Below the pieces are notes generated by a model, which saw nothing but the letters and a program-made list of their open reading frames with translations, was not told the origin of the DNA and searched no databases. Shown piece after piece: positions 9,101-17,800 of a stretch of DNA of 64,000 nucleotides. Location: positions 124,001 through 188,000 of the forward strand of contig CAYLVB010000003.1 in assembly GCA_964387075.1 (NCBI GenBank), written 5' to 3'. Both the position numbers and the translations under genes were made by a program. How positions within the stretch are numbered: position 1 is the stretch's first letter; every line of letters starts with the position of its first letter. The DNA comes from PALSA-968 sp964387075. GTDB taxonomy: Bacteria; Bacteroidota; Bacteroidia; B-17B0; Aurantibacillaceae.

Positions 9101-9186
9101 ACCCTTTGATTTTAAGGGCGAATTTACGATTTTTTTATCATAAAATTCGGGTTCATACGCGTTTTATTCCTATCTTAGCGGGGTAT

Positions 9187-9408
9187 ATGAAAATCGGTTC
9201 CAAACATATTTATTTAGCGGTTCTATTGATCGCTGCGTCTTATGTTACCCACGCGGGTATTGCACCTCCACCGCCTCCCGGCGGCGGCATGACCCCACCC
9301 TGTTGGCCTCCGCCCTGTATTCCAATTGATGGCGGACTTAGCTTTTTAGTGGCCGCAGCGGCCATTTATGGTGGTAAAAAATTGTACGACCATCAAAAGA
9401 AATCCTAG
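9187..9408 (+). CDS. Small secreted protein with PIDGG C-terminal sorting signal (exosortase substrate candidate)
   Basis: A 73-residue protein: a signal peptide (residues 1-23, ending THA), a Pro/Gly-rich stretch PPPPPGGGMTPPCWPPPC, the motif PIDGG (46-50), a hydrophobic helix SFLVAAAAIYGG and a basic tail KKLYDHQKK. This motif-helix-basic layout is that of LPXTG-like sorting tails; the PIDGG form fits a family I recall as PID-CTERM in Bacteroidota, though that name could not be checked. An exosortase gene starts 30 bases downstream, making this its likely substrate. Between signal peptide and sorting tail only about 20 residues remain, with two cysteines. The ORF can be extended to 9106, but ATG 9187 gives the clean signal peptide and follows TATCTTAG (9171-9178). 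Confidence 0.7.
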   Translation: MKIGSKHIYLAVLLIAASYVTHAGIAPPPPPGGGMTPPCWPPPCIPIDGGLSFLVAAAAIYGGKKLYDHQKKS

Positions 9409-9438
9409 ATATTCGTGCTGCTTTTAGCAGCTGAGTAA

Positions 9439-9984
9439 ATGCCTTCCTTTTCCTTCAAAAATAAGATCACGCGCTTCTTTGTTTGGGCCGCAGTACTTTA
9501 CATTTCCTGGTTCCTGCTATACGAATTACTCATTAAACCTCACACTTCTGTAGACGAGAAACTCATAGGCGCAATTATCTCACATGCCGAACTGCTCTTA
9601 AAGCTCTTTGGTTTTGCTACCTACCGCGCCGTTGAAGAGGACGATATGCAGTTACTTGGAGTTGACGGCGCGCACCCGGTCTGGATAGGTACGCCCTGCA
9701 ACGCGCTTACACTTTTCGCTTTCTTCACCTTTTTCATTCTCGCTTTTCCCGGCACCCAAAAGCAAAAGCTCTGGTTCGTTCCATTGGGGATCGTGATCAT
9801 TCACCTCGCTAATATTTTGCGTGTAATGGGTCTTGTGCTCATCAGTTTCTACAAACCCGAATACCTCGATTTTAACCACACGTACACGTTTACCGTGCTG
9901 GTTTACGGGATCATCTTCGCATTGTGGATGTGGTGGGTGAATTTCTCATTGAAAAAAAGCAAACAGCATGAACCGAAAACTTAA
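9439..9984 (+). CDS. Exosortase family transpeptidase-like membrane protein
   Basis: A 181-residue polytopic protein. The exosortase triad is visible: Cys87 in GTPCNALTLFAFF, Arg128 in ANILRVMGL and His147 in DFNHTYTFTVLVYG, each near a membrane segment. At least four hydrophobic helices occur (about 13-32, 90-103, 111-137, 149-168). Exosortases cleave C-terminal sorting tails of exported proteins and probably attach them to another molecule, and they usually co-occur with exopolysaccharide loci; here a Wzc-like operon is divergently transcribed nearby. The small PIDGG protein upstream is the obvious partner. It overlaps the following gene by 17 bases. Which Bacteroidota subtype (XrtF, XrtX or another) it belongs to is not certain. 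Confidence 0.85.
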   Translation: MPSFSFKNKITRFFVWAAVLYISWFLLYELLIKPHTSVDEKLIGAIISHAELLLKLFGFATYRAVEEDDMQLLGVDGAHPVWIGTPCNALTLFAFFTFFILAFPGTQKQKLWFVPLGIVIIHLANILRVMGLVLISFYKPEYLDFNHTYTFTVLVYGIIFALWMWWVNFSLKKSKQHEPKT

Positions 9985-10450
9985 AATCAGCGGGTTCATT
10001 GCTTGTCTTTTAGCGCTGGGCTTTTTCCGCGAGGCCCTCTTTGTAAATATCAATGCCGACCTTTATTATAAACGGGACCAGCCTGGCGAAGAGGCAGCCC
10101 ATATTACGGGGTTCTTCAGTTTTCTTATTGGTTTTTCTTATTGGGGGCTTTATTCGGCCAAATGGTTCATTACCGCGGGCATGGTGGCGCTCTTTTGGTT
10201 CCTCCAAAAAAAATTCATCGTTTTTTTGTTCGACGAAAAAAAAGCCGCCCTTTGGTTAGGCATGCTGTATCTTTCTTTACTTTTACTCGCCGGAATTTCA
10301 TTTGGCACAGGATGGTTGTTCGGAAATTTAACACAGGGATATCGCTTCAGCCGCATCTTCATGGGATTGCTTCAATCTCCTGCGCCCTGCATGCTTTTAA
10401 TTCCGCTCACGTATTTTTACAAGCAAAATCAAACACAAGATAATCTATGA
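9968..10450 (+). CDS. Exosortase-linked integral membrane protein
   Basis: A 160-residue membrane protein with about four hydrophobic segments (near 7-22, 42-60, 64-80, 92-115) and a hydrophobic end. The opening ISGFIACLLALGFFREALFVNINA and the end LLIPLTYFYKQ recall the small membrane protein encoded beside XrtF exosortases in flavobacteria, but the resemblance is partial, so function is inferred mostly from position. It overlaps the exosortase gene by 17 bases and glyA by four (ATGA), so all three are likely co-translated. It could assist in substrate delivery or be an unrelated membrane protein. Confidence 0.6.
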   Translation: MNRKLKISGFIACLLALGFFREALFVNINADLYYKRDQPGEEAAHITGFFSFLIGFSYWGLYSAKWFITAGMVALFWFLQKKFIVFLFDEKKAALWLGMLYLSLLLLAGISFGTGWLFGNLTQGYRFSRIFMGLLQSPAPCMLLIPLTYFYKQNQTQDNL

Positions 10451-11721
10451 AAAAGGACTCTGAAATTTTTTCGCTCATTAAAAAAGAACAGCAGCGCCAA
10501 ACGCGCGGGCTCGAACTCATTGCTTCCGAGAACTATGTTAGCAATGATGTGATGAAGGCCATGGGAAGCGTGCTTACCAATAAATACGCGGAAGGCTTGC
10601 CGCACAAACGCTATTACGGCGGTTGCGAGGTGGTTGACCAGGTAGAACAAATTGCCATTGACCGTGCCAAGAAATTATTTGGTGCGGAGTGGGTGAATGT
10701 GCAGCCGCACTCGGGCGCACAGGCCAACGCGGCAGTAATGCTGGGTTGTTTGAAACCCGGAGATACTATTTTAGGATTCAATTTAAGTCACGGAGGACAT
10801 TTAACGCACGGATCTCCTGTTAATTTCAGCGGGAAATTATATCGTGCCACATTTTACGGCGTTGAAGAAAGCACAGGACGTATTGATTATGACAAAGTGG
10901 AACAAACCGCAAAAGCCGAGAACCCCAAAATGATCATTTGCGGGGCATCCGCTTACAGTCGCGATTGGGATTACGAACGCCTGCGCAAGATCGCCGACTC
11001 GGTGGGTGCGCTTTTACTTGCAGATATTTCTCATCCATCCGGCCTGATCGCAAAAGGAATTCTGAACGACCCGCTTCCACATTGCCATATTGTAACAACC
11101 ACCACGCACAAAACCTTACGCGGTCCGCGCGGAGGAATGATCATGATGGGCAAGGATTTTCCGAATCCATTTGGCGAAAAAACCCTGAAAGGAGAAACCA
11201 AAATGATGAGCGCGGTATTAGACGGCGCCGTTTTTCCCGGAACACAGGGTGGCCCGCTGGAGCACGTGATAGCGGCGAAAGCTGTTTCTTATGGAGAAGC
11301 TTTGAGCGACGAATACATGCATTATTGTGTGCAGGTGATCAAGAACGCCCAGGCCATGGCAAAGACCTTCGTAGAAAAAGGATACAAGATCATTTCGGGC
11401 GGAACAGACAATCACTGCATGCTGATCGATCTGCGCAACAAGAACATCACCGGCAAAGAAGCCGAAAAAGCATTAGGTGAAGCGGATATCACGGTGAACA
11501 AGAACATGGTTCCCTTCGACGACAAATCTCCCTTTGTAACATCAGGTATACGCATCGGTTCGCCGGCTATTACCAGCCGTGGCTTGAAGGAAAAGGATTG
11601 CGTGCGCGTTGTTGAATATATCGACACGGCGCTGAAGAACAAGGATAACCCCAAAGAACTGGAGAAACTGCGCAAGAAAATAAATACCTGGATGGGCAAG
11701 TACCCTTTATTCAAATCGTGA
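10447..11721 (+). CDS. glyA: Serine hydroxymethyltransferase
   Basis: A 424-residue, full-length SHMT. It shows the family signatures RGLELIASENYVS near the start, TNKYAEGLPHKRYYGGCEVVD, VNVQPHSGAQANAAVM and the PLP-lysine block TTTTHKTLRGPRGG (lysine about 221). The enzyme interconverts serine and glycine with tetrahydrofolate, supplying one-carbon units in the cytosol. The start codon overlaps the stop of the exosortase-linked gene (ATGA), so this housekeeping gene is the fourth cistron of the exosortase transcript unless it has its own internal promoter. An intrinsic terminator follows 24 bases after the stop codon. Confidence 0.97.
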   Translation: MKKDSEIFSLIKKEQQRQTRGLELIASENYVSNDVMKAMGSVLTNKYAEGLPHKRYYGGCEVVDQVEQIAIDRAKKLFGAEWVNVQPHSGAQANAAVMLGCLKPGDTILGFNLSHGGHLTHGSPVNFSGKLYRATFYGVEESTGRIDYDKVEQTAKAENPKMIICGASAYSRDWDYERLRKIADSVGALLLADISHPSGLIAKGILNDPLPHCHIVTTTTHKTLRGPRGGMIMMGKDFPNPFGEKTLKGETKMMSAVLDGAVFPGTQGGPLEHVIAAKAVSYGEALSDEYMHYCVQVIKNAQAMAKTFVEKGYKIISGGTDNHCMLIDLRNKNITGKEAEKALGEADITVNKNMVPFDDKSPFVTSGIRIGSPAITSRGLKEKDCVRVVEYIDTALKNKDNPKELEKLRKKINTWMGKYPLFKS

Positions 11722-12776
11722 ATTTCCTATTGAGATACATACTACCCGCGACTTTGGTCGCGGGTTTTTTGTGTGGTTTCATCAACGAAGCCCTGCATGT
11801 GCGCTTCCTTCCCGATGATTGCTTCTTTGACGCCATCACCCATTCGATGGGATTGACGGGAAGTATAGGATATTGTTACGATGTGGCCAATGGCCGCTGG
11901 TTCAGTCATGTTATTTCCGGTTTGGTTCTGTTTGGCGCGGGGCATAATACTACGGTTTATACATTTTACATTTTCGCTTTTCTCTTCCTGTCTCTTGGCT
12001 GCGTTTCCGTATTGCTGAAGAATTTCTACAGGATATTCGCGCGCAAAGATATTTCGTGGAGAAAATCGTTCATCGCCGCGTTGATATTTATTTCCATTCT
12101 TTATTTCCTGCTGTATCCGGGCCGCCGCGAGATCTGGTTCTGGCTGAGCTCGGCTTCCAATCATTTACTCAGCGTAAGCCTGGGCCTTTTACTTTTTGGT
12201 TTACTGATCTCTGACAGGGGTGGCTTTGTAAAAAGTGCCCTCGTTTTTATAGTGGCCGCCTGTGTTGGTGGACTGAACGAGGTGAATGCCATCTGTAACC
12301 TGCTTTTGCTCATTGGCCTGATCTTCTTTTTACCAACCTATTGCCCGCAGGCCATTACCAAGCGCGGGAACTATTTGCTGGCTATCCTTGGAATTATTCT
12401 TTCCCTGGCCATTAATTTTATGTCTGGTGGCTATAGAACACGCATGGAAGTATTGCCCGACTTTGCTTTGATGCAGGCCCTCAAAAACACCACGCATTCC
12501 ATACTACAACCCATTTTGCAGAAGGACATGATCCCTGTGATGATCATCGCGCTGATGGGACTGGGCTATTTATTGCAAAGACAATTACAAAAAAACCAAA
12601 TGACAGCCTATCAATTAAAGCGTGAATTGATCGTATTTGCAACCACCATGTTTTTGATCGGGCTTTCTTTCTTTCTACACTGTTATACCTTAAGTGACGT
12701 AGTGCCCGCCCGCGGGGCCTTGTGGGGATACACGCTTTTCCTGTTTGTGATCTTTACCAGGATCCAATTAATGTGA
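11718..12776 (+). CDS. Polytopic membrane protein, DUF6056-like
   Basis: A 352-residue membrane protein with roughly nine to ten hydrophobic segments. The first helix is followed by HVRFLPDDCFFDAI and then GYCYDVANGRWFSHVISG, an arrangement (DD pair, then aromatic-x-G-R-W/Y) like that of DUF6056 and other GT-C-fold-like membrane proteins of Bacteroidota, where the acidic pair lies in the first extracytoplasmic loop. No substrate can be named. The start is GTG at 11718 overlapping the glyA stop. A strong intrinsic terminator hairpin lies within codons 10-18, so expression should depend on readthrough. A later start would lose the first helix. It overlaps the convergent transporter gene by nine bases. 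Confidence 0.65.
   Translation: MNFLLRYILPATLVAGFLCGFINEALHVRFLPDDCFFDAITHSMGLTGSIGYCYDVANGRWFSHVISGLVLFGAGHNTTVYTFYIFAFLFLSLGCVSVLLKNFYRIFARKDISWRKSFIAALIFISILYFLLYPGRREIWFWLSSASNHLLSVSLGLLLFGLLISDRGGFVKSALVFIVAACVGGLNEVNAICNLLLLIGLIFFLPTYCPQAITKRGNYLLAILGIILSLAINFMSGGYRTRMEVLPDFALMQALKNTTHSILQPILQKDMIPVMIIALMGLGYLLQRQLQKNQMTAYQLKRELIVFATTMFLIGLSFFLHCYTLSDVVPARGALWGYTLFLFVIFTRIQLM
11745..11770 (+). terminator. Intrinsic terminator after glyA
   Basis: CCCGCGAC (11745-11752), loop TTTG, GTCGCGGG (11757-11764), then six T residues (11765-11770): a perfect 8-bp GC-rich stem with a T-run. It lies 24 bases past the glyA stop, inside the first codons of the overlapping membrane protein gene. Confidence 0.75.
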
Positions 12777-13655
12777 TCCTTTATTATACATCCTCGCCTT
12801 CACCACGGCGTTGGCGAATATCACTGCGAGTATAATGCCCGCCCCCACATAAAAAGAAGGTTTCATCTTCTCGGTTTCCGGCCACAGCAGGAAAGCGAAG
12901 ATGATCCCGTAAACCGTCTCTAAGTTCACTGTAAGTGTTACGGTATAAGGGCTCAATTTTTTTAAGAGATTCACGCTTGCTACAAACGGGAACGCCGTTC
13001 CTGCGATGCAGAAAATGATCAGGAAGAAATAATCCTGCCCGCTCACGATAAAAAATCCTTTATTGAATTCTTCCGCGAACAGTAAATAAAGCGTAAGGCT
13101 AACGATGCCGCCGGTCAATTCATAGAATGTGATCACCGGAGACTCTATCTTTCTTACCAGTAATCCGTTCCAGACCGTGAAGAGAGATGAAGTGAGCGCG
13201 GCCAGTATTCCGAAAATGATGCCGAGGTAGTATTGCGTTTCTATAGAGAAGATCATATAAATGGCGCCAATGATGAGCAATCCAAAAATGAGTTCATACG
13301 CGTAGAACTTTCGTTTGTAAAAGATCGGCTCGATAATAGAAGTGAAAAGCGTACCGGTAGAAAAAGCCACGAGTGTAATGGAAACATTGGAGACCTTGAT
13401 CGCATTGTAAAAGCAGAACCAGTGAAAAGCGATGATGCAGCCTATGCCTAAAAGAATTCCCAGGTTCTTTCGGTCAACTTTCAACGATGTTCTCCGCGCC
13501 GCGAAATAAATGGACAGGGCAACAACCGTAATTAAAATACGGAACCACACCAATTGAAAGGCCTGCAGCGAAATGGCCTTGCCGAAGATCGGGCTCCATC
13601 CCCAGATAAAGACAATAAAATGTAAGAGGAAGTGGTGTTTGGTAATACCTTTCAT
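12768..13655 (-). CDS. EamA/DMT family transporter
   Basis: A 295-residue inner-membrane protein with about ten hydrophobic helices in two EamA halves: LHFIVFIWGWSPIFGKAI in the first helix and VWNGLLVRKIESPVITFYELTGG at the start of the second half. The end contains LETVYGIIFAFLLWPETEKM, the usual EamA block before the last helices. The family exports or imports small metabolites; substrate unknown. The reading frame can be extended to 13859, but that portion is antisense to the cysteine desulfurase gene and has no membrane helix, so ATG 13655 was chosen, 11 bases after a TAATTTTG -7 element. Starts of this gene and the divergent desulfurase are 39 bases apart. Confidence 0.85.
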   Translation of the reverse strand: MKGITKHHFLLHFIVFIWGWSPIFGKAISLQAFQLVWFRILITVVALSIYFAARRTSLKVDRKNLGILLGIGCIIAFHWFCFYNAIKVSNVSITLVAFSTGTLFTSIIEPIFYKRKFYAYELIFGLLIIGAIYMIFSIETQYYLGIIFGILAALTSSLFTVWNGLLVRKIESPVITFYELTGGIVSLTLYLLFAEEFNKGFFIVSGQDYFFLIIFCIAGTAFPFVASVNLLKKLSPYTVTLTVNLETVYGIIFAFLLWPETEKMKPSFYVGAGIILAVIFANAVVKARMYNKGSH

Positions 13656-13666
13656 GAAGAACGCTG

Positions 13667-13686
13667 CAAAATTAGTCGTAATTTTG
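13667..13686. promoter_or_regulatory. Back-to-back divergent -7 elements forming a palindrome
   Basis: CAAAATTA (13667-13674), four bases GTCG, TAATTTTG (13679-13686). Read on each strand, this gives a TAATTTTG -7 element: one points at the DMT transporter (ATG 13655, 11 bases away), the other at the cysteine desulfurase (ATG 13695, 8 bases away). No TTG was found 21 bases upstream of either. The two elements are so close that polymerase could not occupy both at once. Confidence 0.6.
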
Positions 13687-13694
13687 AGACGCGC

Positions 13695-14831
13695 ATGAGT
13701 AAGGACTTTATTTATTTGGATCATAACTCCACCACGCCGGTTGACCGGGCGGTGCTGGAAGCCATGCTCCCCTATTTTACAGGCCATTACGGCAACGCGG
13801 CCAGTAAAACGCACCCGGTGGGCTGGCAGGCCGAAGCGGCTGTGGATAAGGCGAGGCAACAGGTGGCTAATTTACTATCCTGCGAAAAAGAGGAGGTGAT
13901 CTTCACCTCAGGCTCTACTGAAAGCTGCAACCTGGCCATAAAGGGCGTTTACGAAAGATACCAAACCAAGGGCAGGCACATTGTGACCGTTGCCACCGAA
14001 CATAAAGCTGTGTTGGATGTCTGCACTTCGTTAGAGAAAAAAGGCGCTCATATAACTTATTTGTCGGTATCTCCGGAAGGACTTGTGGACCTGGATGAGT
14101 TGAAGAACGCGGTTTCCGATCAAACCATCCTGGTTTGCGTAATGCTGGCCAATAACGAAACGGGTGTGATCCAGCCCTTGAAAGAGATCGCGGAGATCGC
14201 CCACGCAAAAAAAAGCCTTGTCTTTTGCGATGCCACACAAGCCGCCGGAAAAATGCAGGTGGACGTGACCGAACTAGGTGCCGATCTTCTTTGCATCTCG
14301 GCACATAAATTCTATGGTCCAAAGGGCGTCGGAGCGCTTTTCATAAGAAGGAAAGACCCCCGTGTTAGCTTAGAGCCCATCATCTACGGCGGCGGCCACG
14401 AAAAAGGACTTCGGCCGGGAACTTTGAACGTTACCGGTATTGTTGGCTTAGGAAAAGCCTGTGAAATAGCGCAGCAGGAAATGTGGGATAACAATACGCG
14501 CATCTCCGTACTGCGCGCCAAGTTAGAGCACCAGTTGCTGGACATTGAGGGAGTACGCATTAACGGCAGCACCAAATTCCGTCTCTACAACACCGCCAAC
14601 ATTTGTTTCAGCGGAAAAAAGGCCGCAGACCTTATTCCAAAACTAAATCACCGCCTTTGTGTTTCTTCGGGTTCGGCCTGCACTTCGTCGCTTGCCCAGC
14701 CATCCCACGTTCTGAAAGCAATGGGACTTAGCGACGAAGATTCTTACGCATCCATACGTTTTAGTTTAGGCAAATACACAGTCGAAGAAGAGATACTGGA
14801 AACAATAGCTTTGCTGAAAAAGATCTGCTGA
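13695..14831 (+). CDS. Cysteine desulfurase (IscS/NifS family)
   Basis: A 378-residue aminotransferase class V enzyme. Key blocks: FIYLDHNSTTPVD at the start, FTSGSTESCNLAIKG, ATEHKAVLD, the PLP lysine in SAHKFYGPKGVGALF (about 204), and the catalytic cysteine in SSGSACTSS (about 328), followed by SIRFSLGKYTVEEEI. It removes sulfur from L-cysteine as a persulfide for Fe-S cluster assembly or tRNA thiolation. The short Cys loop resembles IscS/NifS (group I) more than SufS. No iscU or scaffold gene is adjacent; Nfu is encoded 40 kb away. ATG 13695 is preferred over 13632 since it follows the -7 element and begins at the conserved N-terminus. Confidence 0.93.
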   Translation: MSKDFIYLDHNSTTPVDRAVLEAMLPYFTGHYGNAASKTHPVGWQAEAAVDKARQQVANLLSCEKEEVIFTSGSTESCNLAIKGVYERYQTKGRHIVTVATEHKAVLDVCTSLEKKGAHITYLSVSPEGLVDLDELKNAVSDQTILVCVMLANNETGVIQPLKEIAEIAHAKKSLVFCDATQAAGKMQVDVTELGADLLCISAHKFYGPKGVGALFIRRKDPRVSLEPIIYGGGHEKGLRPGTLNVTGIVGLGKACEIAQQEMWDNNTRISVLRAKLEHQLLDIEGVRINGSTKFRLYNTANICFSGKKAADLIPKLNHRLCVSSGSACTSSLAQPSHVLKAMGLSDEDSYASIRFSLGKYTVEEEILETIALLKKIC

Positions 14832-14833
14832 AC

Positions 14834-17800
14834 CTATTCCTCGTCGTCCTTTTGCCCCATCGCCTGCCTCATCTTCTTTACGAACATGTCCTTTTTGGTT
14901 GGGCTGCATGGACTGAACTGGTAAGAAGGTCCGTCCTTTGTTTCAAGTTTCCGATCTTTCGATTTCATTTCACTAATGATCTTGTTGAACTCGGCATTGC
15001 TGGACACGGCGCTCATTACCCCGCGAAAATAACTGAAGTAGAACCAGGTGGTGGCATCCGGCTCCAGGTAAATATCTATCTGGTCGCCGTTCTTCTGTTT
15101 TTTGATCTGTACAAGGCCCGGCGAATAACGATAGATCTCGCGATTGAGGATGTTGGCAACGCCTATATCCCCGCTAGAAACAAAAGCTTTCAGCCTGGAA
15201 TTATAGATCATTTGTACATCCGACAGGAACAATGCCTTTTCGATCTCATCCGGGAATTTTTTGTAGTTCCCATAAACGTTAAGTTCCGATAAGGCCTTAT
15301 CTCCCCGCTCTTTTCCCAGGATCTCTATCATTCCCTTTTCAAACGTCTTGCGGCTGAAATCGGTAGGCCCCATACTATTGGATAGCAGCTCAAAATCGGC
15401 GGCCATTTTTTTCATCGCGCCCTTATCGAAGTAGAAATCAAGCACCATCATCAGGTCGAACTTTGTAGAATCGTTGATCGTGTTCTGCTGCACATTACCG
15501 ATGGTGGTTACTTTCATGGCGCCGAAATCCGCGCCAACATCCAGCTTACCCTCACCATACACCTGGCAGTCCTGTGTTCCTAAGCTCAGGTAATTTCCGG
15601 GAAGCGAGGTTTCCACTAACTTTTCCTTATTTGAAATGCGGTATTGTTTAGTTTCCTTGTCAAAACCAAGGAAGCCATCCACCATCAAAACGTCCTTATC
15701 ATTCTTGCCGCTGTATCGCTGCGATAAGAAGGACGAGTAAACGGAATTACTGTCCGCCGAGTAAATGATCCCGCAGGCAACCGGCGTGCCGGTCATATCT
15801 TTCGGAGTTTTAGGAATGGGGATCAGGATCTCCTTGGGGTTGATCTCTCCTTCAAACTTCAAATACGACTTACCGATCTTACAGGTGTGTACGATACGTG
15901 TTCCTCCATCGTAGTAAAGGAACTGGTTGGTAGCTTTTAAATACACCTTACCCGCAAAGCTGAAGTAATCGTTGAACTTGAAGTTCTCTTTTTCAGGAAT
16001 GCTCCCCTCAGAGACTGTCTGACCGGAAGTGTCGGGATAGATCCTGGCAAGCCGGATATTATAAGGCTTATCATTCTCATCGAGGTAGGTGTAATCTCCC
16101 TCTGCCAGATACGTTCTTCTTCCGCTGATCGTAGCTTTCACATTACGAACCGTATGGTACTTTGTAACCGTGTTGGCCGTAAGTACAGCGTTCTTCAAAG
16201 TGTCCATCACCGCGTTCTTGTAAATGGTCACCTTACCGCTGTCGGGATACAGCCGCGCATCGGCTACGTTAATGAAAGGCACATTCATACAATTGATAAT
16301 ATACTTACGCAAGTTGTACTTCGCCGCAGGCGCAAAGAAGCTGAGCGAATCCTGCCCTTTCTTGATGGATATGAATTGCGGCGCCTCCAGGTCCACGTCC
16401 TCGTTTTCGGCCGCTGCAAGATCGATCTTTTTGTTCTCGTCTCCCAACTGTATGGCCTCCTGGTCCATGAACCATTTAAAGCGGTCCATGTAACTGATAT
16501 AATCGTTCTTTGGGAAGCGAACCACAGACCCGGATCCATTAGTAACGAAGGTGCCGCTGCGTTTTTCGAAATCAATGGTCGCGTTCACGTTATCGGTTGC
16601 AAAGGTGAACCCTTCTTCGTCGAATGCCTTCAGGTGGAAATCGGCCGTATCAGAGAAGAATTTCTTCTGCTTGAATAAAATATCGCGCGAGATGAGATCC
16701 GCCTTCTCAAAATCCGCTTTCCCGCTTCCGCGCAATTCGTTGATGGTAAGATCATACCTTCCCCTGAACTCTACTTCCTTGTTGTAAGAAGTAAAAGGGG
16801 TTTCCGTATTGTATGCTTGCAAAAGATCCTGCTTCGGCGACCAATGTATGTAAACTTTATCTCCATGCGCCTGCGGGAACTCTATTGGATTTTCCTGCTC
16901 CTTTACGTCAAAGGTGGTTGCGATCCCATTCGTGGAATCCGGGAAAAAAATAAAATCATCGCCGTGAGCGAGCGAAGGGCCAAAGCTGATGTCTCCACCA
17001 CCCCGCAACCCTTTGTTGCTTAACCGGATCTCGTCATCAAATTTTCCTTTTACACCATAGGCGTTGAACCCACCTGGAGGAGTTTTACGAATGAAGCCCA
17101 GCGAATAATCCTTTTGCAGCGTGATGGTATCACGAAACACCGGGAAGATCCCTGCCGAAGAAAGTTCTCCTTTGAACTTCAGCGCGCTGTTCTCAAAGTT
17201 ATCAAGGCTGTCGATAGTGAATGGGTCAAGCTTAAAGTAAAATTTATCGCGGTTATAAACTCCTTTCTGTATTGATTTCTTGTCGTAATACGCGTACGAC
17301 TCCTGGAAGCTTTTGAAGATGGGATATTTCGGCATTTTCAAATAACCCGCGTGGTTGCGCGGATGATCTACGTCCAGCTCCCCCGAGATACTTTCAATTA
17401 CTGTTTGTACACGTTTGAACGGAATACTGCCATCCGGCTCAGGCTGCAGCGCGCTCACGTAGATTCGCAACGAGTCGATCAACTTCATGTTGATCTTGTT
17501 CTGGTCGTAATCGTAAGCGAATTCTTTCCCGTGGAACTCGAACTTACCGGAAGCTACCGCGCCGCTGAACGTAAAGCTTCGGCCTTTTTTCAAAACAACT
17601 TCCCTGCCCGCCGGGAAAACGAACACTTTTTGGGTATCGCTGATCAGGATCTGCTTCACGCCGCGGATACGCATATCGAAATTATCATTCAGCAAATTTA
17701 ACGTGGCATTATACGAACCGGGTATCACCGAGTGGAAAGTGAGAATATCGTAGTCTGTAAGCTTCTTTGCGGCGCGTATGTACTTGAAGAGCTTATCCTT

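Noticed and set aside
9417..9431. Small hairpin GCTGCT-TTT-AGCAGC between the PIDGG gene and the exosortase gene
   Set aside because: Stem of six base pairs without a T-run; it may tune the two expression levels, but it is too weak to list as a terminator.
10938..11480. 180-residue plus-strand frame
   Set aside because: It is a +1-type shadow within glyA, rich in Arg and Ser, with no recognisable fold.
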